From positions 6,935,855 to 6,999,854 of the forward strand of contig CM055877.1 of assembly GCA_029582165.1 (NCBI GenBank): a stretch of DNA of 64,000 bases. The letters are read 5' to 3'. This DNA is from Portulaca oleracea. Lineage: Eukaryota; Streptophyta; Magnoliopsida; Caryophyllales; Portulacaceae. The translations under genes and the position numbers were made by a program. This document shows positions 12,326-23,202 of this stretch, one piece after another; the stretch's first letter is position 1, and each line of letters opens with the position of its first letter. The notes below the pieces were generated by a model. It made no database searches and was not told the DNA's origin. It saw only the letters and a list, made by a program, of their open reading frames with translations.

Positions 12326-12561
12326 AGCAAGAAGTTTAGACAGAAAACTACACAAAAAAGGGGTATGTATGTGTGTATGTGAGTATATACGCGAGTCATA
12401 GTGATTGATAGACCGATAGGTTGTGTTTGAAAAATACACAAAAAGAGGGGGGGGGGTCTTGAATTTGCATTTAAAGGAGTTCTTGAAAACATATGAAAGC
12501 ATAATTACTAGGAAAGATTCACTAATCATTAATGCAGATCGCTACTTTCTGCACAAATAGT

Positions 12562-15500
12562 CTAATTTGGCTTCGGAATGCAGATCACGGGGATATTGGT
12601 AAACTGTGCAACAAGGTTATATTGAAAGCGAAATTTTTTGTAAAAAAATATGTGGATCTGAGAGAGAAATGGCATACAGAAGAGTAAGGTAAGAAAAAGA
12701 CCGATCTGCACCTTTTGAACAGCCTCAGAAGAACCCGAGTTGTCTTCCTTTTTGTTCTTAATAAGCTTGATGCGAGCTTTGGTTGAATGTTTCTGATCCT
12801 CAACCTGTGGTTACGAGAATTTGTATCAGTAACCCTAACTAAGCTCAACAAGAGGAAAACTACCAATTAACCATTGATAAAAGCTCAAGTAAAAACTGTC
12901 GTTTTGACCATTCTGAATTTTGCTCGGAACCTGTTCCTTACATCGATTAATCAAACGTGATTACCTTTTGCAACATACTCTCCAATTTATGTAATTCGTT
13001 CATCTTTATAGCTGATAAATCATGCTTGAGATGTCCCACATTTGTTCTGCATGAAGAGCGACGCACAATTATTGAAACAGAAATCTGCACACATAATCCT
13101 GTATGTAATGCCTGAACTGGAGATGTAATATAAACAGCTCCTTAGATATAGGATCTTTAAGCAGAAACTCATCCTAATACATCTCAAGGGTTTCTAGCAT
13201 TTAGTTATGGAAGGTACAACAACGATAAATGCCACAGTTAACCGATTATCTAGAATCTTAGTAGGGGCGCATTTCCATTAGGGTTAGGGGTAGCCATGGC
13301 CACCTTGAACCCAATATTTTTTTAAGAAAAAAAACAGTATAATTTGGGATAACATTATATAATGTATGTTTACCAAATAAGTATAGTAATGTACTGGACA
13401 ACCCTGATTCAAAAGTCTAGATCCGCTATTGAATCAAAGTCCCTAGGGATCAAGCTACAGAACGAAATCAAGGTTTTCTTGTTTTTACAGTGACACCATC
13501 GGTAATACCAGAAAAAAAAAATTCTCATTAAAATCAAACATGAAGTCACCATCTTAATGAAGTAGGGTTTCTGCCTTTCTGGGCACTTGGCTGTTCATCA
13601 GTTTGCAGTAGCTGTTCTTTACACTCCTGTTCATTTTGCTAGTCTTAGGCAAAAGGATGGCATCAATTTGAGAACCAAGTTCAAACAAAATAATGAAGAT
13701 ACCTCTCCTCCATCTCAATTTTACTTTGTACGTCACAGCTCACCGAAGATTACGGTTATCAGAATTATGGTGTACTCTGAAAGAACTGTAAAATCTGAAG
13801 GAAAAACTGATGGTAGAAAGGTATCTATAGTCTAAAAAGTGAAATTCGCAGTAGAAGGGTGCTTATATTTTGAAATCCCTGACAAAATAAGGAAAACACT
13901 CTAGTGTTCTAATATGCCTAAAAGGCTAAAATACTAGAGTACTTAACTAATTATTTTCCGAATGCATTTATACCATAAATAATGGGACTTTTCTTTCCTT
14001 GCCAACCACATCATTCTTCCTCTTTTAGAAAAAAACCAGACCACAGGTTCTAGAGAAAAGGTGAATTAATAGCTTGAAATTGACCAAACATATGTAGCTG
14101 GCATCAATCTCAGTTATGATGTATGTGTCAAATATTTTGGCTATTGATAGAGAACACACAAAAGATATATATTCAACTTCAAAGTAGTCTGCTGAAGTAT
14201 CAAAGAAGTCCATCTCGACAGACTGTTAGTTATTTCCTTTCCTAGCCAACCACATCTTCATGTTTTCCTAAAAATTCTTTCTTCAAAATGTCCAATAGTC
14301 TTTTTCGTGTTGAAAGATTACTACACTGCGACTAATGACAAGCCTAATTAGAACAGATTTCAAACAATCTTTCAGCTTGTTCCAAGGATGAAAGGACAGC
14401 TTGCTATAAACCAAGGGCCCATTCACCTTCAAGTATGCACGTTCAAAGAGAGTAAACCTTGTTGATGATAATGTGATGGGAAATCAAATGTTACATCCTT
14501 AAGAGTTTTCACAAATCACTGCCTAATAAATAGTATAATGACCTAGACAATGTAAACAATGATTATAAGCAACCACACAGCAAACGACCCCAGTGCAAAT
14601 ACCCTCACAAAATCACACCTAATAAAGCAGGCAAGAAACTTATGCCTAGAACAAATCACTGCCTAATAAATAGTATAATGACCTAGACAATGCAAACAAT
14701 CAGAAAGATATTACTTTTGACCTGAAAATAGAGACCTTGTTTTTTGCTTTGTGGAGAGGGGGGGAGTTAGTCACATTAATGGCTATGCTATCAACAAATG
14801 TCCAACCAATCACATTATCTGTTCTACGTACACTACACAGAACAAGGCTTTTGCTTAGAAAATGCCTGTGGAGCTATTCAAGGTTCCGCCTTCAGTTTTG
14901 CTTGTCAATTGAGCATAACCTGATATGGCCTAAATCTACGGAAAACTAACTATGAGGTGTACATTTCCAACATATCCGTACCTAACCTAGCTAAACTAAA
15001 AGCAAGCATATGATTCTGGAACTGATGCATGGAAACCACTAAGCATATGTGCACCTCAACTAGGCATTTGCATACCCTTTTAAGATAGAGAACATTCAAG
15101 TGCAACATTGTAAGTTTGCCACCAGACTTGCCTATTACATTTTGAATGTGATTTTCAACCGACAATTCTCAAATAATTTGGGAACAAAGGTGGTCGTAAG
15201 TCAACCCTAAATTTCATTACCCACAAGAAACCTTCACCCTTTGCTTCAGTGTTAACATCTGAACTTCCCTGGAAGGCATCCAGTTACCCAGGAGGTTGTA
15301 ACAAGCTCCCCCAATCACCCTCCCTCCTAATCTTTTTTTTTTCCCCCCACTTTTGAGAGTGTATAATAATTGGCTATTCCCATCTAGATCTTACAAAAAC
15401 ACATTGTGACAAGACTCTCGAGGGGTATGTTGTCTTGGCAGTATGGCAAGGGAACCCACAATTGAGGGGGAAGGAGGGCACTGGAGTGGGGATACATTGT

Positions 15501-18500
15501 ACAGAGGGATTGTGAGGCCATTGCTAATGTCAACCAATGCAATGAATTTTATGGTATATGTGTCTTGGAAGGCTAATAGTTTCATACTATCTTTAAGGCA
15601 AAGAAAGCGAAAGCACAACATACGACATGGATGCTAATGCTAAACACTAGAAAATCTAACACGATGCATGTATAATGCCATACTTGTCAGAAAACAAAGG
15701 ATCCAGGCTTTCCTGCTCCACAAGGTCCTCAACAGTATCCAAAATGGCACCCACCTGTATAGAAGAAAAAGATGTAATGCAACTATTGCCAGATGATCGT
15801 ATAATAACCAATTGCTAAGGAAACTGAACATCACAAACAGCAAAACTGTTTGTGAAAGTGATGTTATTCTTCAATCAACCACTTGCTAGTGCTATATAAC
15901 CTATGTCAGGCACTGGCCTACTGAGCTGGACATGGTGACAAGGATGAGGTGGGCATTAAAATTCAGATTTGGCTAATTCTAGGTCATCTTTTTACTATCT
16001 ATTGAAGAGTTCAAATGTCATTCCTTATCCAGGAATCAAATAATATGACCACCCTCTAATCCCCTCTCCAAGCCCACAACACTAAAGATCAATTGCTCTC
16101 ATCACATTCATTTCCTTTGTTTAGGTTAATCATGAGTCGTGACAAAACAAAAAATGAAGATTGATACAACATCAATCACTAATGTCAGACTTCCCAGTAA
16201 TAACCTTTCCTGAACCCTTTTTTTTTATTTTATTTGGGGGGGGGGGGGGGGTGTCCTTTTCTCATACAGTATGGGATGTGTGAATGTGATGCATCTTTTT
16301 AAGGTAGGAATTGTCAACATGCTTCCTCATTAATGAATGCCAGCAAATCCACACTTCTGTATGGCCCTCACGCCTCCATTGTAACTATTACCAGATTCAC
16401 ACTTGCAATTAATTTTTGTGCGCACATTATAAAACATACCTGCGTTTCCTGGCATAAAGAATCAAATTCATCCTGCAAGAGGGCAAATTAAAATTGTTCA
16501 GAGCATGGCATGTAAGAAACACGACACAAAATATCACCAGCAAACTTGCTTAAATGAATGCATTCATAAGACTATTGCGACCTAATATCACAGTAGGAGT
16601 TATCCAAACAATTACTGACAATTGATTGTAATTTCGCGGAAGCAGAAGATACAGCAACAAATATTATTCCTATTCAAACAGACTGCAATGTAACACAAAA
16701 AACCTTATCTCGTAAACAGCACTAGAACTCGAAGGTGCACAATTACAGTTTAACCGGTTGGGTAGAGGTGTAGCTGTGCTGGTAAAGGTAGAAGAAATTT
16801 ATTGTGACCTTTTTGCATGATTTTCTGGCACCTTAGCAGTTGGGTACTACAAGCACAATTTGCAGAGAGAGGATTCCCAAAACATTAAACACAAACCATG
16901 ATTTTGAAAACTGCTCTCAACATGCTCCTCTCTCCTGCCAATAAGAAAAACTCCTTTCTCACATGAAGGGAATGCAAAATCTACAAGAGCAGAGCTTCAA
17001 GTTTTCTGCAAATCACAGAGGGGGTGGTAATCAAAACAGAGAATTTTGATGTTGCCAGATCTTTTGAGGAGCAGTACACAGATAGCACTGTGCACAAAAA
17101 ATGAAGTATAAAATAATGATTCACTCTCAACTGAGACATTTCATCGGGCACTAAATAAAATCACCTTTGGGGAAGAGAGAGGGCGTTTACAGAATTACAG
17201 CATCCTATTCATGCTAGTATGCGACTCCAAATGCTGGAGTGTTTTCGTTCATTCCTAAGACAATGCACTAAGTTAAGGCAACAAGGCTGGAGAAAAAACT
17301 CAAAAAAAAAAAAAAAACAATGCAACCATGGCCATTAGGATCATAAATAAGTCAGACCACAAAAGGTCAGATACATCATACATGAGCCACTGATATCGAT
17401 TAATCTTCTAACAGTTCAACGTGTAGTGTTGGCCACCTGATGTCTAGAATATACATAAGCAGAGACCTGACTTACATGCTGCAGAAGTACACACACGAAA
17501 ATGAAGAGGAAACGTCTCAAGTCATGATTTCAATTAAACATGCCACGTGTAGGAAAGCATAAAACTGAGAAGTATGATTATAACATTATGAAGAATGAAA
17601 GCAAGCATGGGCCAGTTTAAATTCATTATTGATTCTGATCACTTAATATGTTCAGTAACAACAAGCTGTAGAGGCATGATGAGCTCATACTCTGTAGCAG
17701 GTAGCAGATTGTTGGCTCCTCAAGGTTAGATTTGGTAATTGTAAGAAAGTAAAAAATGTGTTTTCAAGAGTCTATCATAGTCTCATAGAACATTATTTTC
17801 TGTTTAAAAAATTATCATAAAAGATAAATGAGGAATTCTATAGATGACAATATGACATGAACACACAGTTATGTTTCTCTGAAATAGGAATCCATGATGT
17901 TCATTGCCAACTGAGTCTAAAGGACAACTAAGTAGGTAGGTACTGTATACCAAACACAGCATTTGGTAAATACTTGGCAGATAATTTTAAACTTATCTTT
18001 TGAAGCACTTACATTACAAGATGCTAACATTACATTAGGTAAATGGTATCAATCTACAACAACCCCCCCCCCCCCCAAAAAAAAAAAACACATAAAAAAG
18101 GGCCAACAAAACCCCAGCCCAAGCAAGGTCAATGTTTACATTTCAAAGGGAGCTTAGACTTCCCATCAACAGCATGAGGACAGAATGTAGGATGCTGAGG
18201 TCACAAAAAAAAAAAAAAAAACGTCACAATTAAGTATAGTGGTGTACTCCATATCCAATAAGAAGTGCAGCGATAGAGAGGCCATAAATCTAAAGCTAAG
18301 AACGGGGATTTTTCTGTCAGTTCCTATTTAAAACTCTGTAGCATGCAATCTTCCCCACTGCAACTTTTGGAGGCTGGTGCTTCCCATCTAACACTATATG
18401 AAAGTCTCTTGCCCATTTTAAGGTTGCGCTTTTTGTTTGGGATGAGATGCACTAGAGTACCTTGACTTGTGATAATTTACAATAAAAGGACGGGGGGAGG

Positions 18501-21500
18501 GGGATTATAGTTAACAGGTTTTGGTGTTACTTTGGTCGTATCCTATTCGATCAAGAACTAACTCCTATCTTGGTAGAGTTTCTTTGGCAGGAAAAGAAAA
18601 AGAAGGCCTTGGTTATGCCACATGTGATTTTTTGGATTATTTGGTAGAAAGGAACCGAAGGGTATTTGAGGAAGTTGAGATCCCTCTGTAGAGATTGAAA
18701 GATAATTTCTATCAAGTCTCTCTTTTCTTGGGTGAATGGGAAGTTGAGCTCTTCCTTTTGTTAATGTGGAAGATTGTGTGGATAGTCTATTTTTAGGTTG
18801 TACATAACTTTGTAAGATGCTAGTTGAACATCTTTTCTTTCGATCTTGTTATTCGTACACACACACACACACACACTCCTGTCAAAAGGAATTGAACCAC
18901 CTCATCTCAGTTTTCACAAATAAAAATTATATATATATTAAATAATGCAGAAGCAGGATCATCCGAAAGTACCAAGAATGGATAGACCCAGATACTGAAA
19001 ACAAAGAAAACTACAGTTACCAAAGCAAGTTCTGGAATCATCTGTAGCACTGAATTTTAATTACTTTTCTGGGGGGGTGTCAGGTGTGAGTGGCCAGGAT
19101 TTTTTTTTTTTTTTTTTTTGGGGGGGGGGGGGGTTCAAAGAGCGAGCAATGGTAGCATTTGGCATATTTATGTAACTTCCAGAGAACGATCTAATGGGAT
19201 TTCCCATACATTACTATTGAAGAAATGAGGGTTCAAATTATTAGGGGTATTTTGGAATGGGAGCTACCCTCTCTCCAATCCTTCCGGGTCCCCTAACAGT
19301 CCCGAGGACGATCTAATGGGATTTCCCGTACATTACTATTGAAGAAATGAGGGTTCAAATTATTAGGGGTATTGGTCCATATCTCCCCGAAAATAAAGGA
19401 TGGTTCTGGCCATCTCACAATCCCAGCATTCAATAGATACTGTACACATATGAAGTTTATCGTTGAGGATAAAATCCTACCTGCATATTTTCGTGCAATG
19501 ATGTAATGACCTGTCAAGCAAACGAAACAGAAGACCCAAATTAGAAGGCCACATGACTAAATCTAGCAAAGGTGACAGAACTGCGCGAGATCCTACATCT
19601 TCATCTTTAAAAGCTGATGGACACCTTAAACGAAGATGATATCAAATAGAAGAATTATGAGTCAACTCATATGCATGCTGACGTCCAAGGACCTCCTATA
19701 CATGTTACATGGAAATCACTAATAATTTTCATCTAACTTTGAATATTATCACATCATCTGAAGGGACTTTAAACTTTACCATTCAAGTGACAGAAAAATC
19801 ACAAGACCAAACAAAATTGAACAAAACGGATAGAGACTAAACAACCTGAATATATCATAAGACCTTGAACTTTACAATTAAACTTCAAATTGATAGATAA
19901 ACACTCAGTAAAGTAAAATCCAACATATAGCATAAAACTAAACAACCTGAATATAAAGCTGGTAGAGACGCTCCTGTTCAGTTCCAGTAAACCTTGGAAA
20001 GGCCTTCGGGAAGTCCTAAAATTGAACAAAATTAAAATAAAAAAAAGACACACCTCTTCAGGATTGGGAGATAGTAAGCAAACCATAAGTAAGCAATTAC
20101 GGAAAAAGATAAATAAACTATGAAAGCAGGATTACCAAAGGTAAACATAAGCAATAGTCAGGACAAAAGCAACTTTCACTAGTTCAGATTCCAATCATCC
20201 AAGTAATTTTCTGCCTTCATATTACCATATGAAGGATACATCAAAAGCACCATAGGAATACCTTATCAGCGAAACCAACATACATTAGTATCAAAAACAC
20301 TATCTCAAACAATCTGGCAGACACAAGCAGTGGCAGTTCTAACAGTAATCCAGTACCAAAGACTGATTGCAGAATTTTCTGGAATGGAATAACAACGGAG
20401 GGAGCTTTATGCTTCAGAATAGGGTCTAAGCCTCAAACACTTGCTAAGATTTAAGAACATGGTTCTCACAAGATGCTCTAGGACACACTATAAGTGCTAT
20501 CTACAATCCAAACCCTCGCTCACAGGTTTGATATCAACTTCCCAAATTCACGGCAGTTGGTACTGGTAAGTACCCAAGCTCCACATTTTGGAGCAGAATC
20601 CACCACTAACAAAAAAGCCAATCATGCTACAATGCTACATAAAAACAAAAAAAGGAAAAACAAAATCCATATAGATGATTCTAAGTGCATGTTTGGCCAA
20701 GCACACTCTAAACCATCAACTCAAAATTCTTCAGTGGTCCATTGCACACTATAATGCATTGTTATCAGGCCAACATTTTTACAGGTAAACTTTTTGCAGC
20801 GTTAAAAATTGACTTCAGATGATGTTGTTGGTAAGGTTCTAACTTCTTCGTTCCAGCAATCACCAATGTGCAGTAAACATCCAAATCTCCGCATTTTGAA
20901 TCGTATCCAAAACCACTATTAACATGAAAGTCAACTTTACTACAATGCCACACAAAAGAAATATACAGATGTTTCCAAACCAGGAACTCCAATTTGTCAA
21001 TGGCCCATTCACACCATAATGCATAAGTATTAGACCGAATTTTTGCAAGCAAACTTTTGCGACCTCAGAAAATGACTCCAAATGCTGATGCTGGTAGTGT
21101 TCTAACTTCTAAGCTACATGCCTTTGGCAATTATCAATTCATGGTAAAGAGCCAAAGGTCTCCATTTCGTAGCGCAGCAAAATCCACTATTGACACAAAG
21201 CCTATCGTACTCCAACACTATGCAAAAGAAACAAGCAGATGTTGCTAAATCATCAACTCAAAATTCTTCACTGGCCTCCTTCAAACCCTAATGCATCTAC
21301 TAAGTTAAATAATTTACAACCAACATTTTTGCAGCATCTAAGATTGGCCATCAAGAAAATTCAAGTTTCAACCATAAGTAGCAATTGCAGCCATGAACAG
21401 GGAGGGAGCTACTACTTGGCAACCAGTGTCCCCACATTGTCATTCATGGGAGAAATTTAGAAATTTATAAAATTACAAAAGGGGAATCCAAAAAAATCAG

Positions 21501-21787
21501 TTAAGAAACATAAATTTTAGAGAGTACAAAATCTCTGATTATGAATCCGCCACTGACCATGGCTTAAGTCACAATACAAACTTCTACTTCATAATCCTTA
21601 CTCAGTTGCTCACATAACAAAGACATGAAAAATGAAAACCAAGCTACTTTCAATGTTTCAAATAGAGGGCAGTAGTTATTACCTCAAAAGGAAACGCAGT
21701 GAGAAGAGAACGTACAGCCTGCCTAAATGACTTCTTCAAGTTCGAGTGTTTAGCTCCAGGAGGAGCAGTTCCATTTGCCTTCTCCAT
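12562..21787 (-). CDS. NNF1: NNF1-like kinetochore protein (MIS12 complex subunit)
   Basis: The predicted protein is 174 aa from eight coding exons, all with GT-AG borders and compatible phases: 21787-21683, 20015-19947, 19510-19481, 16472-16440, 15754-15684, 13046-12965, 12804-12712 and 12603-12562. Residues 20-102 carry the NNF1/PMF1 pattern: a helix (SFRQAVRSLLTAF), then EQERLYQLYIQVI, LHENMQDEFDSL and VGAILDTVEDLVEQE. A charged, coiled-coil-like C-terminus follows. NNF1 homologues join MIS12, DSN1 and NSL1 to link centromeric chromatin to the microtubule-binding NDC80 complex in the nucleus. The start is the first ATG after a short spliced leader. The last exon is the least certain: it adds 13 codons after a 108-bp intron, and a different terminal exon is possible. 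Introns reach 3.0 kb and hold repeats. Family assignment rests on motif pattern, not a search. Confidence 0.78.
13263..13435. repeat. Dispersed-repeat fragment in NNF1 intron
   Basis: Begins 'gtaggggcgcatttcc', holds 'ccatggccaccttgaaccc' and ends 'ctagatccgctattg'. The 'gatccgc' ending is shared with fragments near 6795, 21550 and 28870, pointing to one dispersed family of unknown class. Confidence 0.4.
14511..14700. repeat. 50-bp direct duplication in NNF1 intron
   Basis: 14511-14560 and 14651-14700 are identical except for one base (tgtaaacaat versus tgcaaacaat). A 90-bp spacer separates them. They lie in the 2.6-kb intron after exon 5. Confidence 0.9.
18857..18876. repeat. (AC)10 microsatellite
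   Basis: Ten AC units inside the 3.0-kb NNF1 intron between 19481 and 16472. Confidence 0.95.
19099..19132. repeat. Poly(T)-poly(G) junction
   Basis: A run of about 20 T passes directly into about 14 G. Similar homopolymer junctions lie at about 15328-15347 (T then C), 16222-16252 (T-rich then G) and 18064-18088 (C then A), all in introns of the same gene. A lone G run lies at about 60808-60819. Confidence 0.9.
19184..19374. repeat. 69-bp direct duplication in NNF1 intron
   Basis: 19184-19252 and 19306-19374 are near-identical copies of a segment starting 'acgatctaatgggatttccc'. They differ at one or two bases and are separated by about 53 bp. Confidence 0.85.
20513..21310. repeat. Three-unit degenerate ~265-bp tandem repeat in NNF1 intron
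   Basis: Units start near 20513, 20770 and 21035. Shared landmarks in order are 'ttctaacttct', 'ccacattttg/ccgcattttga', 'aatccactattaac', 'ctacaatgc(c)acacaaaagaaa', 'cagatg' and 'ccattcacaccataatgcat'. Divergence is high, so the array is old. The short open frames here follow the repeat, not a gene. Confidence 0.65.
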
Positions 21788-22585
21788 TGGAACTTGTTAT
21801 TACTAGCAGTTGGCTACAGAATTCATACAAACGCACACATATCAACAACTCAGCTTGCATGAATCAATACGTTTAAAAAAAACAAAAATTAAAACCACAC
21901 TTTCAATTCTTAGAATACTGAACTAATATGAAATACCCCTAATTTGAATAAAATGTCCTAAATACTGTTAAACTGCAAATCGTTCCAAAGAACGTACTGT
22001 TAAACAATCATAAACTAAAAACGAAAAAAAAAATCATACCAATAGATCGTAAAAACTGAGCTAATCAGTGCAATACTAATACTTAAGTAAAATCATGAGG
22101 ACTGCAAAATTAAATACTAAATCAAACCACTTACTGAAGATCGACAAAAGTCAGATGAACAATCCAAATTCGAAGTGGTATCTTACAACAGAGCGAAATG
22201 ACAGACTGAAACTACCCCAAATATTGGGGTTAGAAACTAGAATTCGCACCTGAAGCTGTCGAGCTTGCAGTTTGTATTTGTCCCCGGTGCATGCAGTTTG
22301 GAACCCTAGTAGTTTGCAACAGAAACAGTTTGTCAACCGAAAACCCTAATTCAACTTAACCTTAAAAATTCCTCTGAATTCTTGTTTAATCATCGACTGA
22401 ACACGCTTTCGATACAATTAACTGCTCGACACCCTGGATTTAGGTTAATCTGATCTAATTGGGCCCGAATTCGAAATTTCTTCCAGAATTGCAGCAATCG
22501 CCATCATTTGTAACAATAAATTCATTCATATGCTTCATCAGAAGAAGAATAGCGACTGAAAAATGAGAAGGATGATGAAATTTAC

Positions 22586-22650
22586 CTGAATTCAAGCTGC
22601 GACTTCTCTGTGCGATTCTCTCTCTCTCTCCAAGTATTTGTTAGTTTGAG
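22586..22650 (-). other. Likely 5' non-coding exon of NNF1
   Basis: On the minus strand a leader-like stretch with a pyrimidine/GA tract (22619-22632) ends in a good donor, aattcag|gtaaat (exon border 22586). A matching acceptor, tctgtag|cc, lies 26 nt upstream of the ATG (exon border 21813). The first intron would thus lie in the 5' UTR. The transcription start is not visible directly. Confidence 0.55.
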
Positions 22651-22687
22651 CAAATAATATATGTTCGTTTCTACTCCACTCCTTTTA

Positions 22688-22696
22688 GGCGGGAAA
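22688..22696 (-). promoter_or_regulatory. E2F-binding site in the NNF1 promoter
   Basis: The minus strand reads TTTCCCGCC, an exact match to the canonical E2F/DP site, about 40-60 bp upstream of the probable transcribed leader. A site II-like TGGGCT lies further upstream at 22749-22754. E2F sites are typical of genes expressed at the G1/S transition, which fits a kinetochore subunit. Function is inferred from sequence only. Confidence 0.7.
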
Positions 22697-22811
22697 AAAT
22701 AGGCTCCTTTATCTTTTCTTTTTTATTTCTTTAAAACAAAAAATGGACTGGGCTTGCCAAATGATCATTCTGATCAAACGGGTCGGGTCGAATCATCTAT
22801 AAAGTGAGTTT

Positions 22812-23095
22812 TGAGGGTATTTGTTTATCCAATTTTTTGGGTAACTTTTAGCTTTTCGGACGTTGTCAACTTTTTGATAAGGTTAAAAAGTTATTTGATG
22901 TGTTTGGTAAGTAGTTTTTAATTAGCTTTTTTGGACCCAATAAGCTAGTTTTCAAATAGCTAATTGATGAAGCTTTTTGAGGTAGTTTTTCACAAAAAAC
23001 TACTTTACCAAACACTTTTCCTACAATTAGCTAACTCAAACAGCTAATCCAAACAACTAATAGCTAATAGCTACCAGCTGGTTGATATTTTTTGA
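22812..23095. mobile_element. hAT-like MITE remnant
   Basis: Contains 'gtgtttggtaagtag' and, inverted, 'ctactttaccaaacac', with further inverted 'agctaat' phrases toward both ends. This is the common plant 'GTGTTTGGTAA' inverted-repeat type. Ends and target duplication could not be fixed. Relatives are near 34112-34335 and 50725-50880. Confidence 0.45.
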
Positions 23096-23202
23096 GGTGG
23101 CGGAGGAAATTCTTGGGTAGACCTAGCAATCGGGTCATTTGGGTTGGGTTGGGTTTGGTCTGGGTCAATTTGGGTGAATAATGCTTCGATTGTATCGGGA
23201 TT

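Noticed and set aside
12585..12866. 93-codon ORF read in the NNF1-like exon 7 region
   Set aside because: It runs through the exon 7 region and the following 108-bp intron in minus-strand frames and ignores splice sites; it could at most reflect intron retention.
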